Assembly (NCBI RefSeq): GCF_949628265.1
Contig: NC_088789.1
Coordinates: forward strand, 31,365,883 to 31,429,882
Length of the DNA: 64,000 nt
Origin: Cloeon dipterum
Taxonomy: Eukaryota > Arthropoda > Insecta > Ephemeroptera > Baetidae
Reading direction: 5' to 3'
Shown: piece by piece, positions 24,249 through 35,370 of the stretch
How the letters are laid out: each line of letters starts with the position of its first letter
Position numbering within the stretch: position 1 is the first letter of the stretch
Translations under genes and position numbers: made by a program
The notes under the pieces: generated by a model
The model's input: only the letters and a program-made list of their open reading frames with translations
Databases searched by the model: none
What the model was told of the DNA's origin: nothing

Positions 24249-24525
24249 CTCCGCCCCGCCCCCATTGACAGTGCTGGGTGCGATAAGGAGAAGAAATTCT
24301 AAAACCAGTTTTGTCCATTTTGCCATATTATTTTTATTTTTCTTACTTCTTAAGTTATAATCGTATCTTATTGTTAGTATTACAATTTTCCTACCACGTT
24401 CTTTAAATTTACAATTAATTATTCCAATATTGAAACTTCTGTAATCTTAACTCCTTGTCTAAACTATCTCGTGTTTCTGAAGGCAACCAATCAGCGATCA
24501 GCGCTCTTTGATGTGATCTGATTGG
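24249..24525 (-). promoter_or_regulatory. Promoter module of gene F
   Basis: Read on the minus strand: the CCAATCAG...GATTGG pair (24525-24486), then the GC box (complement of CTCCGCCCCGCCCCC, 24262-24249), spacing about 224 bp. Confidence 0.62.
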
Positions 24526-24747
24526 CGTACTCGTGTTTTTTTTTTAATTTCCTTACGCATCGCGTTGGGGAAAAGGTAAACATTTGTAACCGTTATTTTG
24601 CAGAAAGCGCATTTTGCATGATTTATCTTTTGACAAGATGGGTCTAGATGATGGACCGTTTTCCCGCTATGTAACATAAAGCACCACGGACAACCGCAAT
24701 GAAATAAAATTCAGATAATAATTTTATTCTAAAAAATTGACTATTAC

Positions 24748-25014
24748 GCCAATCAGAAGGCAGCAATCAAAGAGCGCTGAACGCTGATTGGTTGCCTCTA
24801 GAAATATGAGAGAGTTTAGGTAAGGAGTTAAAAACTCAATTTATTTTTACAAATTGAAGTAAAAATCTAAAGATGAATAAATCACAATGATATTTCAGTA
24901 ATAATTGAATTTAAAAATTACCAAACAAATAATGAAAAACAAGGAAAAACCGACAAACCAGCTTTGGAGTTTTGTTCTCCTTGTCGCACACTCCTCTGAG
25001 AATTGGGGCGGAGT
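24748..25014 (+). promoter_or_regulatory. Promoter module of gene G
   Basis: GCCAATCAG/CTGATTGG at 24748-24791 and GC box TTGGGGCGGAG at about 25004, spacing about 213 bp. Only about 220 bp separate the CCAAT pairs of the divergent genes F and G. Confidence 0.65.
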
Positions 25015-25219
25015 TGCCTGTGACTGCTGATTGAATCGCTGGCCAACACAAACACACGACTTCACAGTAAAATGAGTAAAATGCAAGAAGCTTAACTGCG
25101 TGTTTTGTTTGTTTACGAATGCCACTCACAAGTAGGAACTGCTGAGCATTGAAAGTTGACGATAAAACCCAGCTTGGGGACGATTTTCATGGCTAGAGTG
25201 TCACTAAAGGAGTCAAGAG

Positions 25220-26625
25220 ATGAAGCTGCGAGGAGGCAAAGAAGTAAAAACACCCATTCAAAAGCCGCTGTGCAGACTGTGCGAGTGTCCGACGTCGGAC
25301 GGCCACGTCCTCGCGTCGCAGGTGGACAGGATCAAGCTGAGGAAATGGGCCATGAAGGTCATGAACCTGACGGAAGAAGACGAAAACTTGCCGGAGGTGG
25401 TCGGAGAAGACGCTTTGATCTGCTATTTTTGCATCTGGCAGGCAGAGTGAGTTTTTTCAAGATGATAAAAAATTGCAGTTATTTAATTTTACCCGTGTTT
25501 TAGGTTTGGGGATGAGTCTGGAGATGAGGCTGTTGCTTGGTGGCCGAAAAATCTTGATTTGGAAGAAAACGCTAAGGTCCTGCGGGAGAATTATTCAGGT
25601 ACTTCGGTATTTTTAATGGAGATAATATTCAATTTAATTTATATTAAAACTTTACAGTTGGAGAAGTAGAGCAGTGTTGGGTGCAGTTGGAAGAGGTTGA
25701 TCTGACCAAATACACAGAGGATATCCCATTGAAAAAGATATACGTCAGTGGAGTGTGTTTATACTGCGGCAATAGTTACAACCGACTGATGGACCACGTC
25801 AAACTGATGCACAGAGAAGCCATCAAATGCGGAATTCGGGGCTGCTCGACCTTTTTTCACACTGAGGAGGAAAAAGAGCAGCACATGCAGCAGGTTTCAC
25901 ACGAGAAACGTAACAAACCACGCGAAAGCAAGGAAATTCGGTGTGAATTTTGTCAAGAAGTCAAAATATATTCCTCAGTGAAAGCTTGGAAGATGCACAT
26001 GAAACGCAAACATCCGGAATTTTCGGTGCGGTGCTCGCGTTCAGGCTGCAAAAAGTACTTCAAATCCAAGTCTGAAATGATTCTCCATTTCAACTCGTGG
26101 CACAAACTAGGAAAAAAACATCGTGTTCTCCAGTGCAAGCAGTGCGAGTATTTCACCAGGCACGACGAGAACATTTTGAGACGACACGTCGAGTCGAAGC
26201 ACATGCCAAAGACCTTCAAATGCGACAGTTGCGACGCCAAATTCGGCTCGAAAAGGCATAGGAATATACATTACAGTAACGTTCACACATCTGACAAATG
26301 CAAATCTTGTGGCCAGGACGTGGCTCTCGGACGCACGATAGCCCACAGAAAGCCATCGGTTTGCTCCAAATGCAAAGTGAGTTTCGAGTGCTCGGGTTTG
26401 AATCAATTACATAGGAAGAAATGCCGAGAAACCCTCTTAAGTTGCAAAGAGTGTGGCAAATTGTTCACCGTGAGTGTTGAGTTGCATCGCCACATTGAAA
26501 ATGTTCACAACAAAACTGGGATTTTGCGCTGCGACCTTTGCGACCATTCTACATTTGAAAAGAGCCACATGCGGCAGCACATGCAACGGACACATTTTTT
26601 TCCAAAGATGATTAACAATAAGTGA
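25220..26625 (+). CDS. ZAD-like zinc-finger protein, gene G (short, truncated)
   Basis: Exons 25220-25446, 25504-25598 and 25658-26625 join in phase to about 429 residues. The ZAD-like module and two linker fingers are intact and closest to gene F (MKLR...EVKTPIQKP start). Only one full C2HC finger remains. The frame ends at HMQRTHFFPKMINNK, where the paralogues read LPKTIKCEECNK; a small length change shifts the frame here. Zinc-finger sequence continues out of frame to about 26770. It could be a short functional protein or an early pseudogene. Confidence 0.75.
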
Positions 26626-26770
26626 GAAGTGCAACAAAAATTGTTTTCCTCGAAATTTATACGTTCGCTGCTCAGGATATTCTCAACTCAAGACTTGCCG
26701 CCGCTGCGAGTGCAAGTTCAAGTGCCGTGGCCGTGGACTTCTCGAAAAGCTTGTGCAGATTTCTGTTGTG
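26626..26770 (+). pseudogene. Decayed zinc-finger tail of gene G
   Basis: Past the stop, the DNA still resembles the family: AAGACTTGCCGCCGCTGCGA and the following GLLEK-like codons. Much of the module between is missing. It is the former C terminus, no longer read in frame. Confidence 0.6.
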
Positions 26771-27357
26771 ACATGTACACCCGAAATACGGCTGTTTTGC
26801 TTTCAGTTTCAATCTTGGATGGTGTTTCGTGTAAAAATATTTGAAATATTGAAATAAAATTAATTATTTTTACAATTAAAAATATATTTCAGTTACAATT
26901 TCTTCTAAATTTCTAGTTTCTTTGATTATATATTTTTTGTATGTAAAGCATCACACAGAAAATGTCTTTCAACTTAAAATTCATCTAAAATTAGGAACTA
27001 GCAAACATTTATGAAGGAGACTATTTAAACGAGTGAGAAAATTGGCTGAAAAGCATGCTTATCAAAATTGACCACCTACTCTAAATCTTTTGGATCTTTC
27101 CTCCAAATTCGCACACTATTTGAATAAAGCTCGCGACGAGATGGATTATTTAAATCAAGCGAAAAATATTTTAAGTATTTTCAATTTACATTATTATATA
27201 ATTAAAAGACTTAAGCAAGAGGTTTCCGCCCTTCTTTATTGGCCCTCAAGAGACGGGCGCTTTGCGCCTACCCTTGGGGAACAGGTTCCTGCCACTGACG
27301 AATGAATAAAGAGCAAAATTATTACACTTTATTTAAATAAATAACAAAATCACGTGT
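26771..27357. other. AT-rich spacer
   Basis: No gene seen. An AATAAA at about 26852 may end the gene G transcript. Confidence 0.3.
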
Positions 27358-27625
27358 ACGCCAATCAGATTGCAGCAATTGAAAATCGCAAACGCTGATT
27401 GGTTCTCTTTAGAAAAACGAGAGAGTATTAACAAGGAGTTAAGAATATTATTATAAATTTTTATATTTAACTATTAATCTAAAGCTGTTTAGGAACATTT
27501 TCATTCTAAAAATTATTTTCAACTTCAAAAGAAAATATATTTAAAAAAACGTAGCAAAACAGACACCGCAGTTTAAAGTTTTCTTCTCCTTGTCGTACAC
27601 CACACAGCGAACGGGGGCGGAGTTG
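27358..27625 (+). promoter_or_regulatory. Orphan promoter module without a gene
   Basis: CCAATCAG/CTGATTGG at 27361-27402 and GC box ACGGGGGCGGAG at about 27612 (spacing about 210 bp). No ZAD exon follows; instead another complete promoter begins at 27747. It is probably what is left of a deleted family member or a partial duplication. Confidence 0.6.
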
Positions 27626-27746
27626 TTGAAAGCAGCTTCAGCTTGCAAATAATTGCAAACACGCGACTTCACAGTAAAATGCAAGCAGCAAGATCCGCGT
27701 GAAATTTTTTGTTTGTTTACAACCACCAACTCAATCAGTTTTTTTT

Positions 27747-28085
27747 CCCGCTGACGCCTAAAAAGCGCGTTCTTTTTTTCCCGAGACCCAAAACGCGTAA
27801 AAATACAAAAGTACACGCCAATCAGATCGCAGCAATCCGAGAGCACTAAACGCTGATTGGCTACGTGTAGGAAAACGAGAGAGTTAAGATAAGGAGTTAA
27901 TAACTTAACTTTATTTATTACGCATTGAAGTAAAAATCTAAATGTTTTTAAGGCCAGAATAACGTTAAAATAGTATTTTAATTATAAAAGTAAACAAACA
28001 AACATTGAAAAATGCGGAAAAAAAGAAATCATTTTCAAGTACTCCTCTCCTTGTTGCACACACTGCTGCAAACGGGGGCGGAGCT
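27747..28085 (+). promoter_or_regulatory. Promoter module upstream of pseudogene H
   Basis: CCCGCTGACGCCTAAAAAGC lies at 27747, CCAATCAG/CTGATTGG at 27818-27860, and GC box ACGGGGGCGGAG near 28072 (spacing about 211 bp). Confidence 0.6.
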
Positions 28086-28241
28086 GTTCGCTTTTAGCTT
28101 GCAATCACACGAAAACAAAAACATAGGAACACATGCAAGAAGCAAGATCTATTTATGTGAAAATTATTGTTTGTGACTGCATGACAAGCCATTCAGAAAT
28201 AGAGGGCATTGAAAATTAATTAACCTTTCTTGGTGGAGACA

Positions 28242-29683
28242 TGGAGAGACATTCAAGGAGCTTAAGGAGTCAAGTAGGAAAAACACCCATTCAAAAGCCG
28301 CTTTGCAGACTGTGCGAGTGTCCGACGTCGGACGGCCACGTCCTCGCGTCGCAGGTGGACAGGCTCAAGCTGAGGAAATGGGCCATGAAGGCCATGAACC
28401 TGACTTAAGAGGACGAAAACTTGCCGGAAGTGGTCGAAAAACACGATTTGATCTGCTATTTTTGCATCTGGCAGGCCGAGTGAGTTATTTTTCATGAATT
28501 TTAATTTATTATTTTAATTCTGACGCTTGTTCTAGGTTTGGGGATGAGTCTGGAGACGAGGCTGTTGCTTGGTGGCCGAAAAATCTTGATTTGGAAGAAA
28601 ATGCTAAGGTTCTTAGGGAGAATTATTCAGGTATTTGAGAATTTTTAATAAAAATATGCATCAGGGCGATTTCTAATATTTAAATTTTCCAGTTGGAGCA
28701 GTAGAACAATGTTGGGTGCAGTTGGAAGAGGTTGATCTGGCGAAGCACACAAAGGAAGTCCCTGAAAACAAACCATTCGAAAGCTATAATATTCGTTGCG
28801 AATTTTGTAAAAATATCAAAAAATGTTATCCGACAGTGCAATCATGGAGGCTGCACGTGCGTCGGTTTCATCCGGAATATTCAGTGGAGTGCACGCGTTC
28901 AGGCTGCAATGAGTTCTTCAAATCCAAGCCTGAAATGATTCTCCACGTCAACTCGTGGCACAAACGAAGCATAAATCAAGATCTTTTCCAATGCAAGCAT
29001 TGCGAGTTTTCCACCACGATTAAGTACTCACTGAAACAACACGTCGAGGCGAAGCACATGCCAAAGATCTTCAAATGCGACAGTTGCAGCGCCAAATACG
29101 GCTCGAAAATCCAGGTGAATAAGCACGTCAAACAAACTCACACGAGTGCAAATCTTGTGGCCAGGACGTGGCTTTCGGAATGATTGCAACCCACAGAAAG
29201 CCATCGGTTTGCTTCGCATGCAAAGTCAGTTTCAAGTGCTTCGGTTTGTATCAATTGCATTGGAAGAGCTGCAAACAAACTGTCTTTCGATGCAAAAAGT
29301 GTGGAAAACCGTTCGACATGTCTTGGAAGGTGAAACGCCACGAGAGACAAGTTCACTCCAAAATTGCGAAATTCCGCTGCTGCCATTGCGACCATTCTGC
29401 ATATGACAAGAACCACATGACGAAACACATGGAAAGCAAACATTTTCCAAGGACGATTAAGTGTGGAGAGTGCAACTTGATGTATGCATCTGAATCAATT
29501 CTCAAGATTCACAAGCACAGGTGGCATGAATACGTTCGCTGCGCAGAGTGTTCTCAGGAGATTCGCCGCCAAAACATGAATCCCCATCGGACCACCAAGA
29601 CTTGCCGCCGCTGCAAACGCAAGTTCAAATGCGGTGGATTTCTTGAAAAGCATCTGAAGAGCTGTCTGCAGGTCAAAAAATGA
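28242..29683 (+). pseudogene. ZAD-like zinc-finger pseudogene, gene H
   Basis: Exon positions match the family: 28242-28479, 28536-28630 and 28693-29683. Two lesions are visible. In exon 1 the codon after NLT is TAA (28406-28408) where the paralogues have GAA. In exon 3 a few bases are lost near 29140, so the finger array splits into two frames (to 29183, then from about 29146). The first linker fingers are also deleted, as in gene E but with a different junction (VPENKPFES). About two five-finger modules and SCLQVKK remain. The exonic sequence is otherwise close to gene E, so inactivation looks recent. Confidence 0.8.
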
Positions 29684-29737
29684 TTTTGCTATTGTGACAA
29701 GTGCCTGAAAATGTTAAAGCAAAAGTCTCGTTAATTG

Positions 29738-30165
29738 ACCAGTTGCATAAACCCTTAGTTATTGAAGCCGCCAACAGATGGCGCAACCACAGACTTTCTT
29801 AAAAATTTTGTTTTAAGTGGTTTTAAGGCAGTTTTGCTGCGATTTCAGACTCAATCTAGCTATTTTGTTTTTTTTTTAATTAATATGCTTTATTTTGACG
29901 TGCTGAAAACTAAAATCGTTTCAGCTATTCGCCGTAGAAACGTTGGAAAAGATTTTTTTTCAAAAAATAGTTTTTCACGATTCTACGGTGATTGGCTGAA
30001 CCGATTTTGGTTTTCAGCACGTCAAAAAATAGCAAATTAATTGAAGAATGCACAGCACCTAAGATTGAGTCTGAAATCGCAGCGGAAGTGCCTTAAAATC
30101 GAAAGTCTACGGTGGCGCCATCTGTTAATTGGCGGCTTCGAACACTTAGGATTTATGCAACTGGT
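29738..30165 (+). mobile_element. Foldback element, family FBx copy 3
   Basis: A 428-bp copy with the same ends and arms as the elements at 20152 and 20981. Flanks again contain AATT. It lies just 3' of pseudogene H, as copies 1-2 lie 3' of gene E. Confidence 0.68.
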
Positions 30166-30796
30166 GAATTTGTGTTCTCATATGTTCAGGAATCACGTTG
30201 ATGTTTCAATTGTGCCTAAATAATAAATTCGAGCTGCATTTTGAAAAATTATTGCGTTTTTATAAAAGCTCTAGCCTGAATAAAGTCATTTTTTCAGTTA
30301 TTTAGCTGCGGATATTATTTGCATAAATTTGTTCGTGAAAAATACAAGTAATTTAATCGTTTTATTCTTCTGGACAAAAAGTAACTGATGATAAAGGCGC
30401 CAACGTCTTTAATCTTCACTTTTCGTGATTTTGCATGACGGCTTTTTTACGTGCTGCCCGATCAAAAGCACACACGCCGTTTTAACGACTCAAAATTTAA
30501 AATTTCAGACTGATTGCCAGCCGCTTATTTCGTGAAAAAAAATAGTGATAGTAAATTTCCATTATTTCCTAACTGAGGAGGTATTTTTTATGCCAGCAAA
30601 ACATTTTTTTTAAGACTTGCTAAAAAAGCATATATATATAGGTACATTACAAAAGAGGCATGTTTTTATTGCACCGTTTTTAGTTTTTAATTAAATAATT
30701 ACTGACGCATAAAATTTCATGCTAAATACTCTGAATGATATGATAAACTGATTTTTCTTTTCCCTCTGTTATCAATACAAAAAAATGCTTTGTTAG
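30166..30796. other. AT-rich spacer at the end of the zinc-finger cluster
   Basis: I see no gene or recognisable repeat. Confidence 0.3.
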
Positions 30797-30879
30797 AGCG
30801 GGGTCCAGATGTGCGATGAAATTGGTTCGCACTGCGCAGATCCAAGATGGCGTCTGAATGTGGGAAAAAGCTCTCTTTT
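30797..30879 (-). mobile_element. Fragment of the hAT-like MITE
   Basis: Only one end survives: AGCGGGGTCCAGATGTGCGA followed by the conserved CCAAGATGGCGTC block. The rest of the element is absent. Confidence 0.65.
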
Positions 30880-30889
30880 GTTAATTTTC

Positions 30890-31330
30890 TCATCAAAATT
30901 TAATGAAATGGGTTATTCAAGAGAAAGTAAAGTCGAGATTTATTTTGGTCAGTCAACACGCAGAAAGAGTGGTTGATTAGGGCGGGAGAGGGAAGGACGC
31001 GAATCACAGACAATGGCTCGACGTTGATTTGCGTTTGGAAGGTTTTTTCCTGGTGAGGCAAGGTTGCACTCGGTCCGACGCCAGTCTGCTCGCTGCTGCA
31101 CCCGCTTGCTTCCACGCCACGCCACTGAAACACTAGAGTCCAAATTTACATCGAAACCACCTTCAAATATAGCAGAAAGGGGATTTAACGTGAATGGCGA
31201 ATATTCAGAGCATGCAAGGGATTAAAATAAAAATGAAACGCACCTGCGTCTTGTAGGAGGCGGTGCCCAGGTGTCCATCAGTCACCGCCGCAGGTACTGT
31301 TCTTCGCGTTGATCGTCAGCACCTGCTGAG
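30890..31330 (-). ncRNA. Possible 3' end of an unidentified minus-strand transcript
   Basis: On the minus strand a block at about 31321-31253 is bounded by CAG and GTGCGT, like an internal exon, and AATAAA occurs at about 30945. None of the three frames of that block is open throughout, so a non-coding or 3'-UTR exon fits best. A weaker exon-like block lies at about 31694-31651. The evidence is weak. Confidence 0.22.
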
Positions 31331-32019
31331 AATTTTTAAAATTAATTTTTAGATTATTTTTCAGAGTCAATTTGTATTTTTTTTAAATCTGCTCTATTCA
31401 TTGTAATTTAACAACTCTTAAAATTGGGTTTTGGTAACTAAGAAAGAAAAAATTTAAATTTGCTTGAGAAAAACTTCTCGGAATTTTAACTGCAAAAGGT
31501 TCCAGACCTGCCAGGTTAAATACAGTTTTGCAACTGTTTTAATTCACAGCTGAAAATGGAGCTTCATTTTGTTGGAGCAACCTGAATTTTATTTTAAAAA
31601 TAAAATGTGGAAATTCAGGGTCAGGGAAAAACACACCTTTGAGATTCTTAAAAGACCTGGCGCCACCAGGGAGAGTCGCTGAGACCTACGGCCACCTGAA
31701 AGGTCCAAAAGGAAAAATTGAATTGCCTGAGAAATTAGAACCTGGTTAAAATTAATTTCTTTAATAAATATAATTCAGTTTTATTTAATTAAAATAAAAA
31801 ATAATGGAAAATTGAATTAAATTCCCTGTTTGAAGTCAACGGACTTTCTCAATTGTTAATGCATATATATTGCAGCTAATGCCCAACCACACACAGCCCT
31901 GAAACAGTTATCGAAGGTGCGTCCTCCAGGGTCGAACGGCCCTTTAAACCTCTGCAGGAGCGAATTTTTGGGTTTTTTTTACCTTTGGCCGAAGACTTCA
32001 AGCGCCTGGTTTTTTTCGC

Positions 32020-32306
32020 AGCTTGCCAAGCAAGGCCTTGTCCGGCGGCGCCAACAGCGGCGCCAACGAGCGCAACAGCCGCTGCATCCCCACCGATCCT
32101 GTGCAATTCGCGAGAAAAACCCCAGCCGCCGGCTCAATCAGCTGCTCTTGTTAGCCATAAGGAGAGTAGGTGGCCGTGACCGCCAAGAACTCAAGAAGCG
32201 AGCAAAAGAGCGAAGGAAAATTAGCAAAGCACTGGGTGAGAGAGGTGCTGCCCTCATGTGGCATTTGCGAGAGTTTTCTGCAGCTTGCAAGAACGGCAAG
32301 AACTAA
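32020..32306 (+). CDS. Possible last exon of a small basic protein, unidentified
   Basis: A pyrimidine-rich tract ending CGCAG near 32019 precedes an open frame of about 95 codons ending TAA at 32304-32306. The product is Arg/Lys/Gln-rich (QELKKRAKERRKISKALGER). The frame is open upstream to 31917. No family was recognised, and an opposing minus-strand frame covers part of it. It may be a real terminal exon or chance. Confidence 0.28.
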
Positions 32307-32486
32307 ATAATATGATATCAATTCGATCACTTTTGGCGCGAAAACCACGTGTGTTTCTGTGGAAAGGGTGACAGCTGCGCGTCAATTTCAAAACTGTAGA
32401 AAACAGATGCACAGATGCGATGAGCAGCAATTTTAATTAAATAGAAATAATATAAAACAGTAAACCAGGCTTTATTTTAATAGTAC

Positions 32487-32756
32487 CAGCGGGGGCCAGA
32501 TTCGTGCGACGCGCAGACATATGGCGTCCATTGGAGTATGGTGGGAAAAAACGGTCATGTGAAAATGCACGAAAATAACCAAGTTTTCGTCAATATTGTG
32601 ACGCATAATTTGCATCACTCTTAACTAATTGTGTCTTTTTGGATCGTAAAAACAAACTCTTGACACTCGAACGGCAATCCATTGTTTCCCACAATCAGAC
32701 GCCATCTTGGATCTGCGCAGTGCGAACCAATTTTATCGCACATCTGGCTCCCGCTG
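32487..32756 (+). mobile_element. hAT-like MITE copy
   Basis: 270 bp with both ends intact (CAGCGGGGGCCAGATTCGTG and, reverse, CAGCGGGAGCCAGATGTGCG). Flanks AATAGTAC and GAAAGTAC match at 6 of 8 positions. It sits 23 bp before the giant palindrome. Confidence 0.8.
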
Positions 32757-32779
32757 GAAAGTACTGTTCGCCAATTCTT

Positions 32780-34467
32780 GCAGACGATTTTCGCGATAGG
32801 ATTAAGGGTAATTGTCAATTTTTCCCGACTTCATTTGCCCATCCTGAATTTTACATATGTTGTTAGAGGTGTTTCGTAGGGTGTAACCTGAAATTTTGAG
32901 CAAAAAATTCGGGGGCTCTTTTTGGGAAATCGCGATTTTCGAAAATTTAAAATTGCAGATAGTAAATCCGAAATATCCAGTTATCTTCGGTCCAGATTGG
33001 AATTTTGATGTGATTTTTTCACCTCCAGGCGTAACTTTTTGAGTAGAACATGTTTGCTATTGGTAAAAAATTTGTAGGTCAAAGGTCAAGGTCACAAATT
33101 CGCATGCAAAATGTTCAATTACAAATATCACAAAATACGCCCCCTCGGATTTTTTTCATGAAAACGTAAAAAATGTAGCCTTGAATTCGTAGAATCGAAT
33201 GGTCAAGAGAAATCGATGGGCACTCTCATAGATCGCGAGATATTTTGAATTTAAGGATTTGTGTCGAGCGTCCGGCACGACGACAACATCATCCGGCGAT
33301 TTTGTTTTCGTCATTTACGTCGGAATTTGATCTGTAACCCCACATGTTATGCATACGATTACCTAGAATAATAAACGAGCTTTCCAGTGGTGTGCTTAAA
33401 ATTTGTTTTGGTCTCAAACTTTTCAAGTAATAGCGGCGCGCGTAAAGAAAATAGAAAAATTTCAAATATTGACATTTTTGCAAATCTCAAATCTCGGGTT
33501 CTAACCATCAGAATTGCAAAAACTACCCACCGTTGGACTCGTCTCGACCTGCCCTGACCAGCTGAAAGGTTTAGGGGTGCTTTTACCCCCTACCCCTAAG
33601 ACGCTACATTTTTTTACCTTTTTCGAGGGGGTTGAAGTATATAAACTTAGGGGTAGGGGGTAAAAACACCCCCAAAACCTTTCAGCTGGTTAGGTTAGGT
33701 CGAGACGAGTCCAACGGTGGGTAGTTTTTGCAATTCTGATGGTTAGAACCCGAGATTTGAGATTTGCAAAAATGTCAATATTTGAAATTTTTCTATTTTC
33801 TTTACGCGCGCCGCTATTACTTGAAAAGTTTGAGACCAAAACAAATTTTAAGCACACCACTGGAAAGCTCGTTTATTATTCTAGGTAATCGTATGCATAA
33901 CATGTGGGGTTACAGATCAAATTCCGACGTAAATGACGAAAACAAAATCGCCGGATGATGTTGTCGTCGTGCCGGACGCTCGACACAAATCCTTAAATTC
34001 AAAATATCTCGCGATCTATGAGAGTGCCCATCGATTTCTCTTGACCATTCGATTCTACGAATTCAAGGCTACATTTTTTACGTTTTCATGAAAAAAATCC
34101 GAGGGGGCGTATTTTGCGATATTTTTAATTGAACATTTAGCATGCGAATTTGTGACCTCGACCTTTGACCTACAAATTTTTGACCAATGGCAAACATGTT
34201 CTACTGAAAAAGTTACTTGTGGAGGTGAAAAAACCACATCGAAATTCCAATCTGGACCGAAGATACCTTGATATTTCGGATTTACTATCTCAACTTTTCT
34301 ATTTTCGAAAATCGCGATTTCCCAAAAAGAGCCCCCGAATTTTTTGCTCAAAATTTCAGGTTACACCCTATGAAACACCTCTAACAACATATGTAAAATT
34401 CAGGATGGGCAAATGAAGTCGGGAAAAATTGACAATTACCCTTAATCCTATCGCGAAAATCGTCTGC
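32780..34467. mobile_element. Giant palindrome 1: 1.69-kb foldback element
   Basis: Arms 32780-33600 and 33646-34467 are reverse complements with only scattered differences; a 64-codon open frame is identical in both arms (33289-33483 minus, 33764-33958 plus). The ends read GCAGACGATTTTCGCGATAG. The spacer is about 45 bp. No transposase is inside and no clear target duplication was found. It is probably a non-autonomous foldback transposon; a recent inverted duplication is the alternative. Confidence 0.75.
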
Positions 34468-34689
34468 ATTTAAATTTTCATATTTAATATGTCTATTTAT
34501 TGTATTTGACTCGGTAGCAAGAATTATTTTAAATTGGAGTTCTGGCCAAATTTACGAATAATTTTTAGTTGAGCGGATGATCAGTTTTTTGCGAAAATGA
34601 GAGGTCGCGTTCGGCTGTGATTGCATGATCTGGTTTTTATTTATTTAAACGCGCCGCCGGCAGGAAATGCGGCTCACAATCAGCCTCCG

Positions 34690-35156
34690 CACCCTCTCGC
34701 GCTGCCCTTTTAATATAGATAAGCGATAAGCGAGGCCAACCCAGAAGGAAATAGACTGATGAGTGATGAGCTACACCTTCCTTGCTCCCTCACAATCAGC
34801 AGTTTTCGTAAGTGTTACGCAAGCAGGCCGCGGTTATATATAAGCATCGAAAGGATTGATAGATTTTTAAAAATAGCGTTTTCCTGCAATTTTGAAACAG
34901 AACTTTGGCCCAAATTTATTTTCCGAAGCCGTGTGATTTTTTTTGCAGAAAAATTATTATTTCGGTTTGTACACATCCTAATCTGAGCGGCTGCAACCCG
35001 GTCCTTGCAAAAGAAGTCCGTTGACGTCACCTCGCCGCGATAAAGTCTCACTAACACGCTCGTGATAAGCGCGGGCACAGAAGATCTCACTTAATCGTCA
35101 CTCACATTCAGACACTGATAGCGTTTGGGGCTTGGCTGCCGCTGCCACAGTCAAAG
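34690..35156 (+). promoter_or_regulatory. Promoter-like region and possible non-coding first exon
   Basis: Contains paired GATA sites (ATAGATAAGCGATAAGCG) near 34717, a TATA-like GGTTATATATAAGC near 34833, a CRE-like TGACGTCAC near 35023, a further GATAAG near 35063, and a strong donor CAAAG/GTAAGTGAG at 35157. Together these look like the promoter and 5' exon of a plus-strand gene. No coding exon was seen nearby; the next plus-strand gene begins at about 46.2 kb. Confidence 0.35.
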
Positions 35157-35370
35157 GTAAGTGAGAAAACACAAATTATTCGGATTTTTTACCTAGAGGA
35201 GCAAAACTCAGGGTATTCCGTTAATTTTCCCGATTTAATTCGCATCGAAAGGAAAACTTGATCTCGAGATTAATCCAATTAGATGAATGTTAAGACTTTT
35301 CCATTCATAAAAAGTCTTACCCTGACGCTTTTTTAATTTTTAAAATATGTGTATGTGTAAATAATTGCAA

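Noticed and set aside
33289-33958. Two identical 64-codon frames, one per arm of palindrome 1
   Set aside because: They are mirror copies of the same non-coding sequence, with no domain and no start or splice context.
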